DNA of 64,000 nucleotides from Variovorax sp037204085 (GTDB taxonomy: Bacteria; Pseudomonadota; Gammaproteobacteria; Burkholderiales; Burkholderiaceae_C), in assembly GCF_037204085.1 (NCBI RefSeq), contig NZ_JBBCBW010000010.1, forward strand, positions 1 through 64,000, in the 5' to 3' direction. Below, piece after piece: positions 46,823 through 55,970 of the stretch. Within the stretch, counting starts at the first letter, position 1. The number at the start of each line of letters is the position of its first letter. The position numbers and the translations under genes were made by a program. The notes below the pieces were generated by a model. That model worked only from the letters and a program-made list of their open reading frames with translations. It did no database searches and was not told the origin of the DNA.

Positions 46823-47716
46823 TCAGGCGGTCTGCCGCTCTTGCTGCGCGGCTCCTGGCGCCTCGATTCGCGCCAGCCACAGTCCGCTCGCAACGATCAA
46901 CGCGCCGCCACCCAGCGTCCATGCATCGGGCGTGGCTTGCCAGAATACCCAGTCCAGCAGAAGCGCCCAGGCGAGGGCGCTGTATTCGAAGGGGGCGATG
47001 GCAGCCGCCTGGCCGTGGCGGAAGGCTTCGGCGATGGCCAGTTGCCCCAGAAAGCCGCTGATGGCCAAACCCGCCAGCACCCAAGTGTGTTGAGCTTGTA
47101 TGGGCACCCATTGCGGGGCCGATAACAGGCAACCGCCCACAGCCATGCCGGCGGTGGTCCAGAAGACCAGGGCGGCGCTCGATTCAGTGCGGCTGATGAG
47201 TCGGCCCAGCATGTTCGACAGCGCGTAGCAAACCGCGGCCACCAGGATCGCCAGGGCGCCCACCGAGAGAAAGGCTCCCTGCTCGGGCCGCAGCGCGATC
47301 ACGACACCGACGAAGCCCAGCCCGATGGCGACCCAGTGCCGCGGCTGGACCGACTCGCCCAGCATCGGTACGGCGATGAGCACCATCAGCAGCGGCGCGA
47401 TGAAAGTGAGTGTGTAGGCCTCTGCCAGGCCCAGGGACTTCAGGCCATGGACGAAGAGCACAAGCATCGTCATGTTCAGCGCCGTGCGCAGCAGGTGCAG
47501 GCGCCAACGCAGCCGACGGCTGAAAACGCCTGCTGCCTCGCGCCGCCACGCGATGTACAGGCACACAAGGGGCAGTGCCGTGAGTCCGCGCAGCGCCATC
47601 ACTTGCACGGGCGGGTAGTGTCCGGCCAGGTTTTTGAGCAGCGCGTCCATGCAGGCAAAAAAGGCGCAGGCCAACAACATCGCGGTGATGCCGCGCAGGG
47701 TTCCGGTCGAGGGCAT
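46823..47716 (-). CDS. EamA/DMT-family transporter
   Basis: 297 residues, ten predicted helices in two EamA repeats (ITAMLLACAFFACMDALLKNLAG and AVCYALSNMLGRLISRTESS). Family members export amino acids or other metabolites. I chose MPSTGTLRG at 47716 because it puts the first helix near the N-terminus. Substrate unknown. It converges with the ankyrin gene. Confidence 0.87.
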   Translation of the reverse strand: MPSTGTLRGITAMLLACAFFACMDALLKNLAGHYPPVQVMALRGLTALPLVCLYIAWRREAAGVFSRRLRWRLHLLRTALNMTMLVLFVHGLKSLGLAEAYTLTFIAPLLMVLIAVPMLGESVQPRHWVAIGLGFVGVVIALRPEQGAFLSVGALAILVAAVCYALSNMLGRLISRTESSAALVFWTTAGMAVGGCLLSAPQWVPIQAQHTWVLAGLAISGFLGQLAIAEAFRHGQAAAIAPFEYSALAWALLLDWVFWQATPDAWTLGGGALIVASGLWLARIEAPGAAQQERQTA

Positions 47717-47874
47717 GGTCGGGTTATTTCGCGGCAGTGGCCAGGGCGGGACTTGTTCTTGACCGCCTAGCATAGTTGCTGCGAAGGCCCGCTTGTGGCC
47801 GTTCTCACTCCAACGCCGCTTCCGAAGCAAGTTCTGCCCTAACCTGCACCACGGCTGATCCGTCGCGCTGGTTC

Positions 47875-49230
47875 TCAGCGCCTTCGTCTCGGGCTCTCAT
47901 TCCCCGCCTCGATCGTCCTCCGGCGCATCGGCGCGAGGAGCAGCTTGGCGGCAATGCCTGCGCCGATCGACACGACGGCGGCCACCAGAAATACGCGGTC
48001 CCAGTTGCCGCCGGCGGCGAGTAACGAGCCCAGCGGTACGAACAGCGATGCGGTGCCCTTGGCCGTGTACATGGTGCCGGCGTTGCTCGCGGCGTTCTTG
48101 CCGCCGAAGGTGTCGGCCACCAGCGCCGGAAAGATCGAATAGATCTCGCCCCAGAACAGGAACACGAGCGCCGCAAAGGTCATGAAGGCCGCAGGTTCAT
48201 GGCCGTACATCTTCAAGCCGAGCAGTGCCAACCCTTCGCCGACAAAGACCAGCAGCATCGTGTTCTCCCGGCCGATCCTGTCCGAGACGAAGCCGCACAG
48301 CGGCCGGGTGAAGCCGTTCGCCAGGTTGTCGATGGCAAGCGTCATGGTCAGCAGCGGCATCGACATGCCGAGGAAGTGCATGGGCAGCTTGTCGATGTGA
48401 AAGTCTTTCGCAATGGGGCCGATCTCTGCCGTTGCCATCAGTCCACCGGCGGCCACCAGCACGAACAACAGATAGGTGAGCCAGAAGACCGGCGTCTTCA
48501 TCATCTGCCCAGGCGTGTAGTCGACCTTGGTCATGACCAGGCGTGCTTGCGCGGCCACGCCCTTGGGCGCGCAGGGCTTTGCCATGAACATCGCAAGCAC
48601 GAAGATGCAGCCTCCCTGGATGATGCCGAAGTACACGAAGGTGTGTTCGTAGCCCGCGCTCTGGATCATGTTCGCGATCGGGATCACGGTGAGCGCCGCG
48701 CCGGCGCCGAACCCGGCCGCCGTCAGGCCCGCGGCCAAGCCGCGCTTGTCAGGGAACCACTTCAGCGCGTTGCCGACGCAGGTGCCATAAACGCAGCCGG
48801 CGCCAACGCCGGAGATCACGGCGGCCGTATAGAGCATGGTCAGCCCGTCGGCATAGGCATTGAGAATCCAGCCCATCGCGGCGAGCACGGCGCCGCTGGC
48901 GACCACCGGGCGTGGACCGAAGCGATCGACGAGCCAGCCTTCGACGGGCACCAGCCAGGTCTCCACCACGACGAATATCGAGAAGGCAATCTGGATCGCG
49001 CCCAGCCCCCAGTGATGCTTGGCTTCCATCGGGGCGACGAACAGGGTCCAGCCGTACTGGACGTTGGCAATCATCGCCATGCAGACGATGCCCAGCGCGA
49101 GCTGCACCCAGCGCAACGATCTGCTTGGGGCGGTAGTGGTGGCGGGGGTAGTAGTGGCCGTGGCGGCCACGCGGGGGGTGGTTGCGATGGCTGCGCGCGA
49201 AGGCGTGCCATCCCTGGGCTGAGGGATCAT
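47875..49230 (-). CDS. OxlT-like MFS transporter (oxalate/formate antiporter family)
   Basis: 451 residues, twelve helices after an Ala/Thr-rich N-terminus of about 35 residues. Characteristic blocks: ANVQYGWTLFVAPMEAKHHW, PVEGWLVDRFGPRPV, GVGAGCVYGTCVGNALKWFPD, NLANGFTRPLCGFVSDRIGREN. The pattern matches the oxalate:formate antiporter group, though substrate is not certain. The start at 49230 follows a GGAGA-type site. An FNR-type dyad lies in the promoter region shared with the divergent AhpD-like gene. Confidence 0.88.
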   Translation of the reverse strand: MIPQPRDGTPSRAAIATTPRVAATATTTPATTTAPSRSLRWVQLALGIVCMAMIANVQYGWTLFVAPMEAKHHWGLGAIQIAFSIFVVVETWLVPVEGWLVDRFGPRPVVASGAVLAAMGWILNAYADGLTMLYTAAVISGVGAGCVYGTCVGNALKWFPDKRGLAAGLTAAGFGAGAALTVIPIANMIQSAGYEHTFVYFGIIQGGCIFVLAMFMAKPCAPKGVAAQARLVMTKVDYTPGQMMKTPVFWLTYLLFVLVAAGGLMATAEIGPIAKDFHIDKLPMHFLGMSMPLLTMTLAIDNLANGFTRPLCGFVSDRIGRENTMLLVFVGEGLALLGLKMYGHEPAAFMTFAALVFLFWGEIYSIFPALVADTFGGKNAASNAGTMYTAKGTASLFVPLGSLLAAGGNWDRVFLVAAVVSIGAGIAAKLLLAPMRRRTIEAGNESPRRRR

Positions 49231-49349
49231 GAGGAGAACCTTTCCTTTGTCTCTTTGTGGAGTCTGTAGTTGTGGAAAGCCATCGAATCGCCGCACTCGC
49301 ATGCCATCGATCCGAAGGGGCAATGTCCGGGCGATCGCAGGAAAAACTC

Positions 49350-49363
49350 TTGACCTGCGTCAA
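49350..49363. promoter_or_regulatory. FNR/ANR-type dyad
   Basis: TTGAC-CTGC-GTCAA is a perfect inverted repeat matching the FNR/ANR/DNR pattern TTGAY-N4-RTCAA. It lies 84 nt before the AhpD-like ATG and 120 nt before the divergent MFS start, suitable for oxygen-dependent control of either gene. Confidence 0.6.
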
Positions 49364-49446
49364 GATTGCCGCTGCCTGTCACAAAACGATGTGCCTGCGC
49401 GTCTAAGAGGTGTTTCCCTCAACCCTTAAGCCACAAGGAGCTCGAA

Positions 49447-49908
49447 ATGTCCTCAGCCCGACTCGACTACCACGCCCTCGCACCCGCCGCCGCGCGCGCC
49501 GGCGCACAGTTTTCCCACGCCGCCGGCAGTACGCTGGACAAGCGCCTGCGTGAACTGGTGAACCTGCGCATCAGCCAGATCAACGGCTGCGCTTTCTGCA
49601 TCGACATGCACTGGGCCGATCTGGTCAAGCAGGGCATGGACCCGCGCCATGTCAACGCTGTGGCGGGTTGGCGCGAGGCGGAGCGCTTCTTCAGCGAAGG
49701 CGAGCGCGCCGCGCTCAACTGGGCCGAGGCCGTGAACGCAGTGCCGCAGCGCACGCCCAGCGACGCGGACTTCGAGGCCGTAAAGCGGCACTTCAGTGAT
49801 GCGCAGATCGCAGACCTTACGTTCGCGGTCGGCGCCATTCGTTCGTGGAACATGCTCAATGCGAGCTTCCACATGCAGGTGCCCGAGACGCCGTACACCG
49901 TCGGCTGA
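49447..49908 (+). CDS. AhpD-like carboxymuconolactone decarboxylase family protein
   Basis: 153 residues. The CAFC pair and the downstream His (INGCAFCIDMHWADL, about residues 53-67) form the redox-active AhpD site, so a peroxidase or disulfide-reductase role is more likely than muconolactone decarboxylation. AAGGAG precedes the ATG at 49447. It shares an FNR-type promoter region with the divergent MFS gene. Confidence 0.9.
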   Translation: MSSARLDYHALAPAAARAGAQFSHAAGSTLDKRLRELVNLRISQINGCAFCIDMHWADLVKQGMDPRHVNAVAGWREAERFFSEGERAALNWAEAVNAVPQRTPSDADFEAVKRHFSDAQIADLTFAVGAIRSWNMLNASFHMQVPETPYTVG

Positions 49909-50001
49909 ATCCGCCCTGGTGGGCGGCCAGGACGGGCGCCTCCATGGCGCGGCGGATGTGGCTTTCGCGGTAAATTGCGCTCAAACCACAGGAGACAAAA
50001 C

Positions 50002-51090
50002 ATGCCCGCCAATCCGCACTTCAACCGGTTCGCATTGCGGGCCGCCTTGTACTCCTGCCTGGCAATGCTTGCCTTGACGAGCCGCGCCGCCGACTACCCG
50101 CCGCCCAAGGAGGGCAGCTGGATCGCGAAGGACTTTCGCTTTCACACCGGCCAGGTCATGCCGGAACTGCGCCTGAACTACGTCACCATTGGCGCACCCA
50201 GCGGCGAGCCGGTGCTGATCCTGCACGGAACCGCCGGCTCGGCGGCAAGCATGCTGACGCCTGCATTTGCCGGCGAGCTTTTCGGCGTGGGCCAGCCGCT
50301 GGATGCCACCCGCTACTACATCATCATTCCCGACGGTTTGGGAACGGGCAAGTCGGCTCGCCCCTCCGATGGCTTGCGCGCCAGCTTTCCCCGCTACAAC
50401 TACGACGACATGGTGGACGCGCAGTACCGGCTCGTGACCGAGCACCTCGGCGTCAAGCACCTGCGGGCGATCGTCGGCAATTCCATGGGAGGCATGCACG
50501 CGTGGACGTGGGGCGTGAAGTACCCCAACGCCATGGACGCGCTGGTGCCGATGGCGTGCCAGCCCACCGAGATGTCCAGCCGCAACTGGATGATGCGCCG
50601 GCTGCTGACCGAGTCCATCCGCAGGGATCCGGAATGGAACAACGGCAACTACACCGCCCAGCCTCGCAGCGCCCAGCTTGCCTCCGTGTTCTTCGCCACG
50701 GCCACCAACGGCGGCAACCTGGCGATGTACAAGGCCGCGCCGACGCGTGCCCAGGCCGACAAGCTGCTGGAGACGCGCCTGAATGCCCCCTTTGCCGCGG
50801 ATGCGAACGACATCCTCTACCAATGGGAAGCGTCCGCCGACTACAACCCGTCGCCCGGGCTGGAGCGCATTCAGGCGGCCGTGCTCGCCATCAACGCAGC
50901 CGATGATGAACGCAACCCGCCTGAGACCGGCATCATGGAACGCGAAATGAAGCGCGTGAAAAATGGCCGCTACTACCTGATTCCGGCCAGCGACCGGACC
51001 ACCGGGCACGGAACCACGGGCCAGGCGACGTGGTGGAAGGCGCAGCTTTCGGAACTGCTGCAGAAAGCGCCAAGACAACCAGGGTTGTAG
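50002..51090 (+). CDS. Exported alpha/beta hydrolase, homoserine acetyltransferase-like
   Basis: 362 residues. Signal peptide of about 28 residues ending SRAAD, then an alpha/beta fold with HGTAGSAASM, PDGLGTGKS, the nucleophile elbow GNSMGGMHAW (Ser near residue 165) and a C-terminal catalytic His at TTGHGTTGQA. It resembles MetX in sequence, but the signal peptide makes methionine synthesis unlikely; a secreted esterase or acyltransferase fits better. GGAGACAAAAC precedes the ATG. Confidence 0.87.
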   Translation: MPANPHFNRFALRAALYSCLAMLALTSRAADYPPPKEGSWIAKDFRFHTGQVMPELRLNYVTIGAPSGEPVLILHGTAGSAASMLTPAFAGELFGVGQPLDATRYYIIIPDGLGTGKSARPSDGLRASFPRYNYDDMVDAQYRLVTEHLGVKHLRAIVGNSMGGMHAWTWGVKYPNAMDALVPMACQPTEMSSRNWMMRRLLTESIRRDPEWNNGNYTAQPRSAQLASVFFATATNGGNLAMYKAAPTRAQADKLLETRLNAPFAADANDILYQWEASADYNPSPGLERIQAAVLAINAADDERNPPETGIMEREMKRVKNGRYYLIPASDRTTGHGTTGQATWWKAQLSELLQKAPRQPGL

Positions 51091-51107
51091 TCAATCTTCC
51101 CGCCGCC

Positions 51108-51242
51108 TTGTGGAACCCACTTTGCATAGGCAGCGCGGGTCAGCGAGCGCACGGCCGCCGCGTCCTTCTCTGTCAGGAGCGCGCGCGACGACCGCAACGC
51201 ACGTCCGGAACGGACCGGCGCCCGGCGCCTGACGGGCCGCAT
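51108..51242 (-). pseudogene. Remnant of a GNAT acetyltransferase N-terminus
   Basis: Read leftward from 51242, the frame gives LLTEKDAAAVRSLTRAAYAKWVP, resembling the first strand and helix of GNAT N-acetyltransferases (typically ...RALVRAAYAKWVPxxGREP...). After the KWVP at about 51111 similarity stops and the frame runs into the neighbouring hydrolase gene antisense. The rest of the enzyme is missing, so this is a truncated fossil. The residue similarity is from memory of the family. Confidence 0.4.
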
Positions 51243-51306
51243 TCTTGCATCAAAGCATGGCGCTACGATCACCCATCTACCGACAAACCCAAGAGAGACA
51301 ACTCCC

Positions 51307-52494
51307 ATGCCATTGAACCTCGACACCTCCTCGAGCCTCCCGCAAGACGCCGCGCGTGCCACGCTTGTCGGCCGTCTATGGCAGCCCGGCGTCGGGCCGG
51401 TGCTGGTGGCCGTCCATGAGGGCGGGCTGCACGACCTTTCCCGACTCGCGCCCACGATGAGCGACCTGCTCGAAGCGAAGGAATCGCCTTCCGATGCGGT
51501 GCGGCGTGCGCTGCAGGGCGGCCAGGCGCCGCGCATCGCCTCGCTGGACGAGGCCATTGCCAACAGCGACGCAACGGCGCGCGACGAATCCAAGCCCTGG
51601 CTGATTGCGCCTTGCGACCTGCAGGCCATCAAGGCCAGCGGCGTGACCTTCGTCGAAAGCCTGCTCGAGCGCGTGATCGAAGAGCAGGCGCGCGGCGATG
51701 CATCGCGTGCCGAGGCCACGCGCGCCGCGCTGGGCGGTGTGCTCGGCGACAACCTCGCGGGCATCGTGCCGGGCTCCGCCGAGGCCGCAAAGGTGAAAGA
51801 GGTGCTGCTTGCGCAGGGCGCATGGTCGCAGTACCTCGAAGTGGGCATTGGCCCCGACGCGGAGATCTTCACAAAGGCCCCGGTGCTCTCTTCGGTGGGC
51901 ACCGGCGCCGACATCGGCATTCATGCGGCTTCGGTGTGGAACAACCCCGAGCCCGAAGTCGTGCTTGCCGTGAACAGCCGCGGCCAAACGCTGGGCGCTG
52001 CGCTTGGCAACGACGTTAACCTGCGCGACTTCGAAGGCCGCAGCGCGCTGCTGCTCGGCAAGGCGAAGGACAACAACGCGTCCTGCGCGATCGGTCCGTT
52101 CATTCGCTTGTTCGATGCGCACTTCGGCATCGACGACGTGCGCCGCATCACGGTCGCACTCGAAGTCACCGGCCCCGAAGGCTTCAAGCTCGAAGGCTCT
52201 AGCTCGCTCTCGAAGATCAGCCGCGATCCGCTCGACCTGGTGTCGCAAGCCATTGGCGTGCACCACGACTACCCCGACGGGCTCATGTTGTTTCTCGGCA
52301 CGATGTTCGCGCCGACACAAGACCGTCATGGTCCTGGGCAAGGATTCACCCATGTCGTCGGCGATCGCGTCCGCATCGCCGCGCCGGAACTCGGCGCCCT
52401 CGTGAATCGCGTGGTTCATTCGGACCAGGCGCCACGGTGGACTTTTGGGTTAAGCGCGTTGATGCGCAATCTTGGTGGGCGCGGATTGCTGTAA
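51307..52494 (+). CDS. Fumarylacetoacetate hydrolase family protein
   Basis: 395 residues. C-terminal FAH-type domain (about 120-380): EVGIGPDAEIFTKAPVLSSVG, metal-binding PEPEVVLAVNSRG, GNDVNLRDFEGRSALLLGKAKDNNAS. The length and long N-terminal part are like the XylX/KdaD-type 2-keto-3-deoxypentonate dehydratases rather than true fumarylacetoacetase. No sugar-acid genes lie next to it, so that assignment is tentative. Confidence 0.85.
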   Translation: MPLNLDTSSSLPQDAARATLVGRLWQPGVGPVLVAVHEGGLHDLSRLAPTMSDLLEAKESPSDAVRRALQGGQAPRIASLDEAIANSDATARDESKPWLIAPCDLQAIKASGVTFVESLLERVIEEQARGDASRAEATRAALGGVLGDNLAGIVPGSAEAAKVKEVLLAQGAWSQYLEVGIGPDAEIFTKAPVLSSVGTGADIGIHAASVWNNPEPEVVLAVNSRGQTLGAALGNDVNLRDFEGRSALLLGKAKDNNASCAIGPFIRLFDAHFGIDDVRRITVALEVTGPEGFKLEGSSSLSKISRDPLDLVSQAIGVHHDYPDGLMLFLGTMFAPTQDRHGPGQGFTHVVGDRVRIAAPELGALVNRVVHSDQAPRWTFGLSALMRNLGGRGLL

Positions 52495-52513
52495 TCGTTC
52501 TTTCTACGCTTTA

Positions 52514-52532
52514 AAAGGAGTTGTACTCCTTT
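52514..52532. promoter_or_regulatory. 8-bp inverted repeat between FAH gene and T6SS operon
   Basis: AAAGGAGT-TGT-ACTCCTTT, a perfect repeat without a long T-tract. It may be a weak terminator for the FAH gene or a regulator site ahead of tssA; the A/T-rich flanks fit a promoter region. Role undecided. Confidence 0.45.
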
Positions 52533-52628
52533 GTAATTCATAGGCAGCACGTAGCAATGTGTTGCTGTTGACCGCGCTTCGCGTTCCCCTCAAGATAACC
52601 ATTGTTGATGGTTGTTAATAAAAGGGAG

Positions 52629-53711
52629 ATGGCGTTGCCGCCAAGCGAGATCGAACTACTGCAGTCGCCTGTTGAAGGCCCGCTTCCGTGCGGCGAAGAC
52701 CTCGAATACGACCCCGACTTCATGGCGTTGCAGCAAGCAACGACCGGGAAGCGGGAGCAGCAGTTCGGCTCGACCATCATTCCGGCCGAGCCGCCCGACT
52801 GGGCTCGCGTCGAACGCATTGCAAAGCAACTGTGCCAGCGCACGATCGACTTGCGCGTGCTGGTTCCGCTCACGCTGGCGTGGACCGAGAGCCGGGGGCT
52901 GCCCGGCTATGTCGACGGCCTGCGCGTGGTCGATGGCGTGTTGCAAAAGTTTTGGGACGACGTGCATCCGCGCGTGGTCGATGAAGGTTTCGAAGACCCG
53001 CTGCCGCGCATGAATGCGTTGGCCGCACTGGCCGAAGCCGAGGGATTGGGACGCAGCGTGCGCGATGCGCGCCTGCTCGAAGACGCCGGCGTTTCGATGA
53101 GCTTGCGGCAGGTCGAGGCGCTGCTCGACTCGAGCAAGGCCGACCAGATCGACTATCCGGGCGGCATCGGCCGGCTGCGCGAAGTGGCGCGTCGTGCGCA
53201 AGAAAAAGCGGCGCCGCCGGTGCTGGCATTGCATGCGGCCCTGGAGCTGTTGCAGCGAATTCGCGAGACCTCGGAGCGGGCCTTGGGCCAAAGCTGGGCG
53301 CCCGATTTTTCCAGGCTCGAACGTTCTCTTCGCACTGTGGTGCAGCTGCTGCCAGAGCAGGCCCAGCAGGCACTGGCCGAAGCATCTGAAGTTGCGCAAG
53401 GCAGTGAGGCCGCGCCATCGGCCTCGCCGGGACAAGGCTCTGCCAGTGCTGCCAATGGTGCGAGCGGCCAGCGCGTAGCGGGCATTAAAGATATTGAAAT
53501 ATCGAATCGTGATGATGTGCAGCTGTTGCTGGAAAAGGCGTGCCAATACATGGAGCGCACCGAACCCAGCCATCCGGCACCCATGCTCATCCGAAGAGCG
53601 CAAAGACTGCTGGACCTCAACTTCTTCCAGATCATCGAAGAACTCGTACCCGAGGGCTTGCAGAAGATTGAAAGCCTGGCGGGGCGCTCGCTGAGTACCG
53701 GCACCGAATAG
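52629..53711 (+). CDS. tssA: T6SS protein TssA (ImpA family)
   Basis: About 360 residues. N-terminal ImpA_N domain (EGPLPCGEDLEYDPDF, then RTIDLRVLVPLTLAWTESRGLPGYVDGLRVV) and a C-terminal part with DVQLLLEKACQYMERTEPSHPAPMLIRRAQRLL. TssA binds the baseplate and sheath and coordinates assembly. Starts are ambiguous: ATG 52608 lies inside a small hairpin, ATG 52629 fits family alignments, and TTG 52635 has the best spacing to GGGAG at 52624. First gene of the T6SS operon. Confidence 0.9.
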   Translation: MALPPSEIELLQSPVEGPLPCGEDLEYDPDFMALQQATTGKREQQFGSTIIPAEPPDWARVERIAKQLCQRTIDLRVLVPLTLAWTESRGLPGYVDGLRVVDGVLQKFWDDVHPRVVDEGFEDPLPRMNALAALAEAEGLGRSVRDARLLEDAGVSMSLRQVEALLDSSKADQIDYPGGIGRLREVARRAQEKAAPPVLALHAALELLQRIRETSERALGQSWAPDFSRLERSLRTVVQLLPEQAQQALAEASEVAQGSEAAPSASPGQGSASAANGASGQRVAGIKDIEISNRDDVQLLLEKACQYMERTEPSHPAPMLIRRAQRLLDLNFFQIIEELVPEGLQKIESLAGRSLSTGTE

Positions 53712-53817
53712 AAGTGCCGGCGAACAAGTGGCAGGGCGGCAAGCAGCGCGAGAACGCAAGGTCAGATCAGTCAGAGGCAACTCCGACCCACACGCATAGA
53801 GATTCAAGAGGAAGCTT

Positions 53818-54387
53818 ATGGCAGACAACCGTGTCAGAAACAGTGGTCAGAAGTTCATTGCGCGCAACCGCGCGCCGCGCGTGCAGATCGAGTACGACGT
53901 CGAGATCTACGGCAGCGAACGCAAGATCCAGTTGCCCTTTGTGATGGGCGTCATCGCCGATCTCGCGGGCAAGCAGGTCGATCCGATGCCCGACCTGGCG
54001 GAGCGTGACTTCATGGCCGTGGACATCGACAACTTCGACGACCGCATGAAGGCCATCAAGCCGCGCGTGGCGTTCCAGGTGCCCAACACGCTCACGGGCG
54101 AAGGGCAGATGAACGTCGACATCACCTTCGACAGCATGGACGACTTTTCGCCCGCGCGCATTGCACGCCAGGTGGGCGCGCTGCAGCACCTGCTCGAGGC
54201 GCGCACCGAGCTTTCCAACCTGCTGTCCTACATGGACGGCAAGAACGGCGCCGAGCAGCTGATTGCCCAGGCGCTGCAGAACCCGGAGCTGCTCAAGTCG
54301 CTCGCGTCCGCGCCCAATCCCGCCGTTGCCAAGGCGGTGGAAGCGGCAAACGAGAAGTCGGGCGGCCCCGGCACCTCTTCCGAATAA
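53818..54387 (+). CDS. tssB: T6SS sheath small subunit TssB (VipA)
   Basis: 189 residues. Conserved RAPRVQIEYDVEIYGSERK, LPFVMGVIADLAG, FQVPNTL and a C-terminal helix pair. Forms the contractile sheath with TssC. AGAGGAAG precedes the ATG. The 106-nt gap after tssA is the largest but one in the operon and could hold an internal promoter, but none is clear. Confidence 0.96.
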   Translation: MADNRVRNSGQKFIARNRAPRVQIEYDVEIYGSERKIQLPFVMGVIADLAGKQVDPMPDLAERDFMAVDIDNFDDRMKAIKPRVAFQVPNTLTGEGQMNVDITFDSMDDFSPARIARQVGALQHLLEARTELSNLLSYMDGKNGAEQLIAQALQNPELLKSLASAPNPAVAKAVEAANEKSGGPGTSSE

Positions 54388-54414
54388 GCAGAGCAAGCCG
54401 ACAGGACGTCCATC

Positions 54415-55923
54415 ATGAGCACCGCACCCAAACAGACAGCGCGCGCACAAGCCGCCACCATCGAAGCGCTCGAGCCCAACGAGTTCTCCGACCTGCTGCA
54501 GCGAGAGTTCAAGCCCAAGACCGACCAGGCCCGCGACGCGGTGCAAAGCGCCGTCAAGACGCTGGCGGTACAGGCGCTCGAAAGCACCGTCACCATCTCG
54601 AACGACGCCTACCGCACCGTGCAGGCGATCATCACCGAGATCGACCGCAAGCTCTCCGAGCAGATCAACCAGATCCTTCATCACGAAGACTTCCAGCAGC
54701 TCGAAGGTGCATGGCGCGGCCTGCACTACCTGGTCAACAACACCGAGACCGACGAGCAGCTCAAGATCCGCGTGATGTGCGCTTCCAAGCGCGAAGTGGC
54801 GCGCTCGCTCAAGCGCCACAAGGGCATCGGTTGGGACCAGAGCCCGCTGTTCAAGAAGATCTACGAGGCCGAATACGGCCAGTTCGGCGGCGAGCCGTTC
54901 GGCGCGCTTATCGGCGACTTTCACTTCGACCACAGCCCGCCCGACGTGGAGATGCTCGGCGAAATGGCCAAGATTGCCGCGGCCGCGCACTGCCCCTTCA
55001 TTGCGGGCGCATCGCCCACGGTGATGCAGATGGACTCGTGGCAAGAGCTTTCCAACCCGCGCGACCTGACCAAGATCTTCCAGAACACCGAGCACACCGC
55101 ATGGCGGTCGCTGCGCGAATCGGAAGACGCGCGCTACATCGGCCTGGCCATGCCGCGCTTTCTTGCGCGCCTGCCGTACGGTGCGCGCACCAATCCGGTG
55201 GACGAGTTCGAGTTCGAAGAAGAAACCGATTCGGCGCTGCACAACCGCTACACATGGGCCAACTCGGCCTATGCAATGGGCGTGAACATCAACCGGTCGT
55301 TCAAGCAGTTCGGCTGGTGCACGTCGATCCGCGGCGTGGAATCGGGCGGCGCGGTCGAGAACCTGCCCACCCACACCTTCCCGACGGATGACGGCGGCGT
55401 GGACATGAAGTGCCCGACCGAGATCGCCATCAGCGACCGGCGCGAGGCCGAGCTGGCCAAGAACGGCTTCATGCCGCTGGTGCACCGCAAGAACTCCGAC
55501 TTTGCGGCCTTCATCGGCGCGCAGTCGCTGCAGCAGCCGGCCGAGTACTACGACGCCGATGCCACGGCCAACGCCAACCTGGCGGCGCGCCTGCCGTACC
55601 TGTTTGCATGCTGCCGCTTTGCGCACTACCTGAAGTGCATCGTGCGCGACAAGATCGGTTCGTTCCGCGAGCGCGAGGACATGGAGCGCTGGCTCAACGA
55701 CTGGATCATGAACTACGTGGACGGCAGCCCAGGCACGTCGTCGCAGGACACGAAGGCAATGAAGCCGCTGGCGGCGGCCGAAGTCCAGGTGGAAGCCATC
55801 GAGGACAACCCGGGCTACTACGCCGCCAAGTTTTTTCTCCGGCCGCACTATCAGCTTGAAGGGCTGACGGTGTCGTTGCGGCTGGTTTCGAAGCTGCCAT
55901 CCAACAAGAAGGACAGCAGCTAG
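54415..55923 (+). CDS. tssC: T6SS sheath large subunit TssC (VipB)
   Basis: 502 residues, normal for TssC1. Typical blocks: HHEDFQQLEGAWRGLHYLV, LIGDFHFDHSPPDVEML, PFIAGASPTVM, ENLPTHTFPTDDG and the C-terminal YYAAKFFLRPHYQLEGLTVSLRLVS. It polymerises with TssB around the Hcp tube. It follows tssB by 27 nt. Confidence 0.97.
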   Translation: MSTAPKQTARAQAATIEALEPNEFSDLLQREFKPKTDQARDAVQSAVKTLAVQALESTVTISNDAYRTVQAIITEIDRKLSEQINQILHHEDFQQLEGAWRGLHYLVNNTETDEQLKIRVMCASKREVARSLKRHKGIGWDQSPLFKKIYEAEYGQFGGEPFGALIGDFHFDHSPPDVEMLGEMAKIAAAAHCPFIAGASPTVMQMDSWQELSNPRDLTKIFQNTEHTAWRSLRESEDARYIGLAMPRFLARLPYGARTNPVDEFEFEEETDSALHNRYTWANSAYAMGVNINRSFKQFGWCTSIRGVESGGAVENLPTHTFPTDDGGVDMKCPTEIAISDRREAELAKNGFMPLVHRKNSDFAAFIGAQSLQQPAEYYDADATANANLAARLPYLFACCRFAHYLKCIVRDKIGSFREREDMERWLNDWIMNYVDGSPGTSSQDTKAMKPLAAAEVQVEAIEDNPGYYAAKFFLRPHYQLEGLTVSLRLVSKLPSNKKDSS

Positions 55924-55970
55924 TTCAACGGTGTCCCGAAATCGGGCAAATATAACTTTGGGGGTTAATC

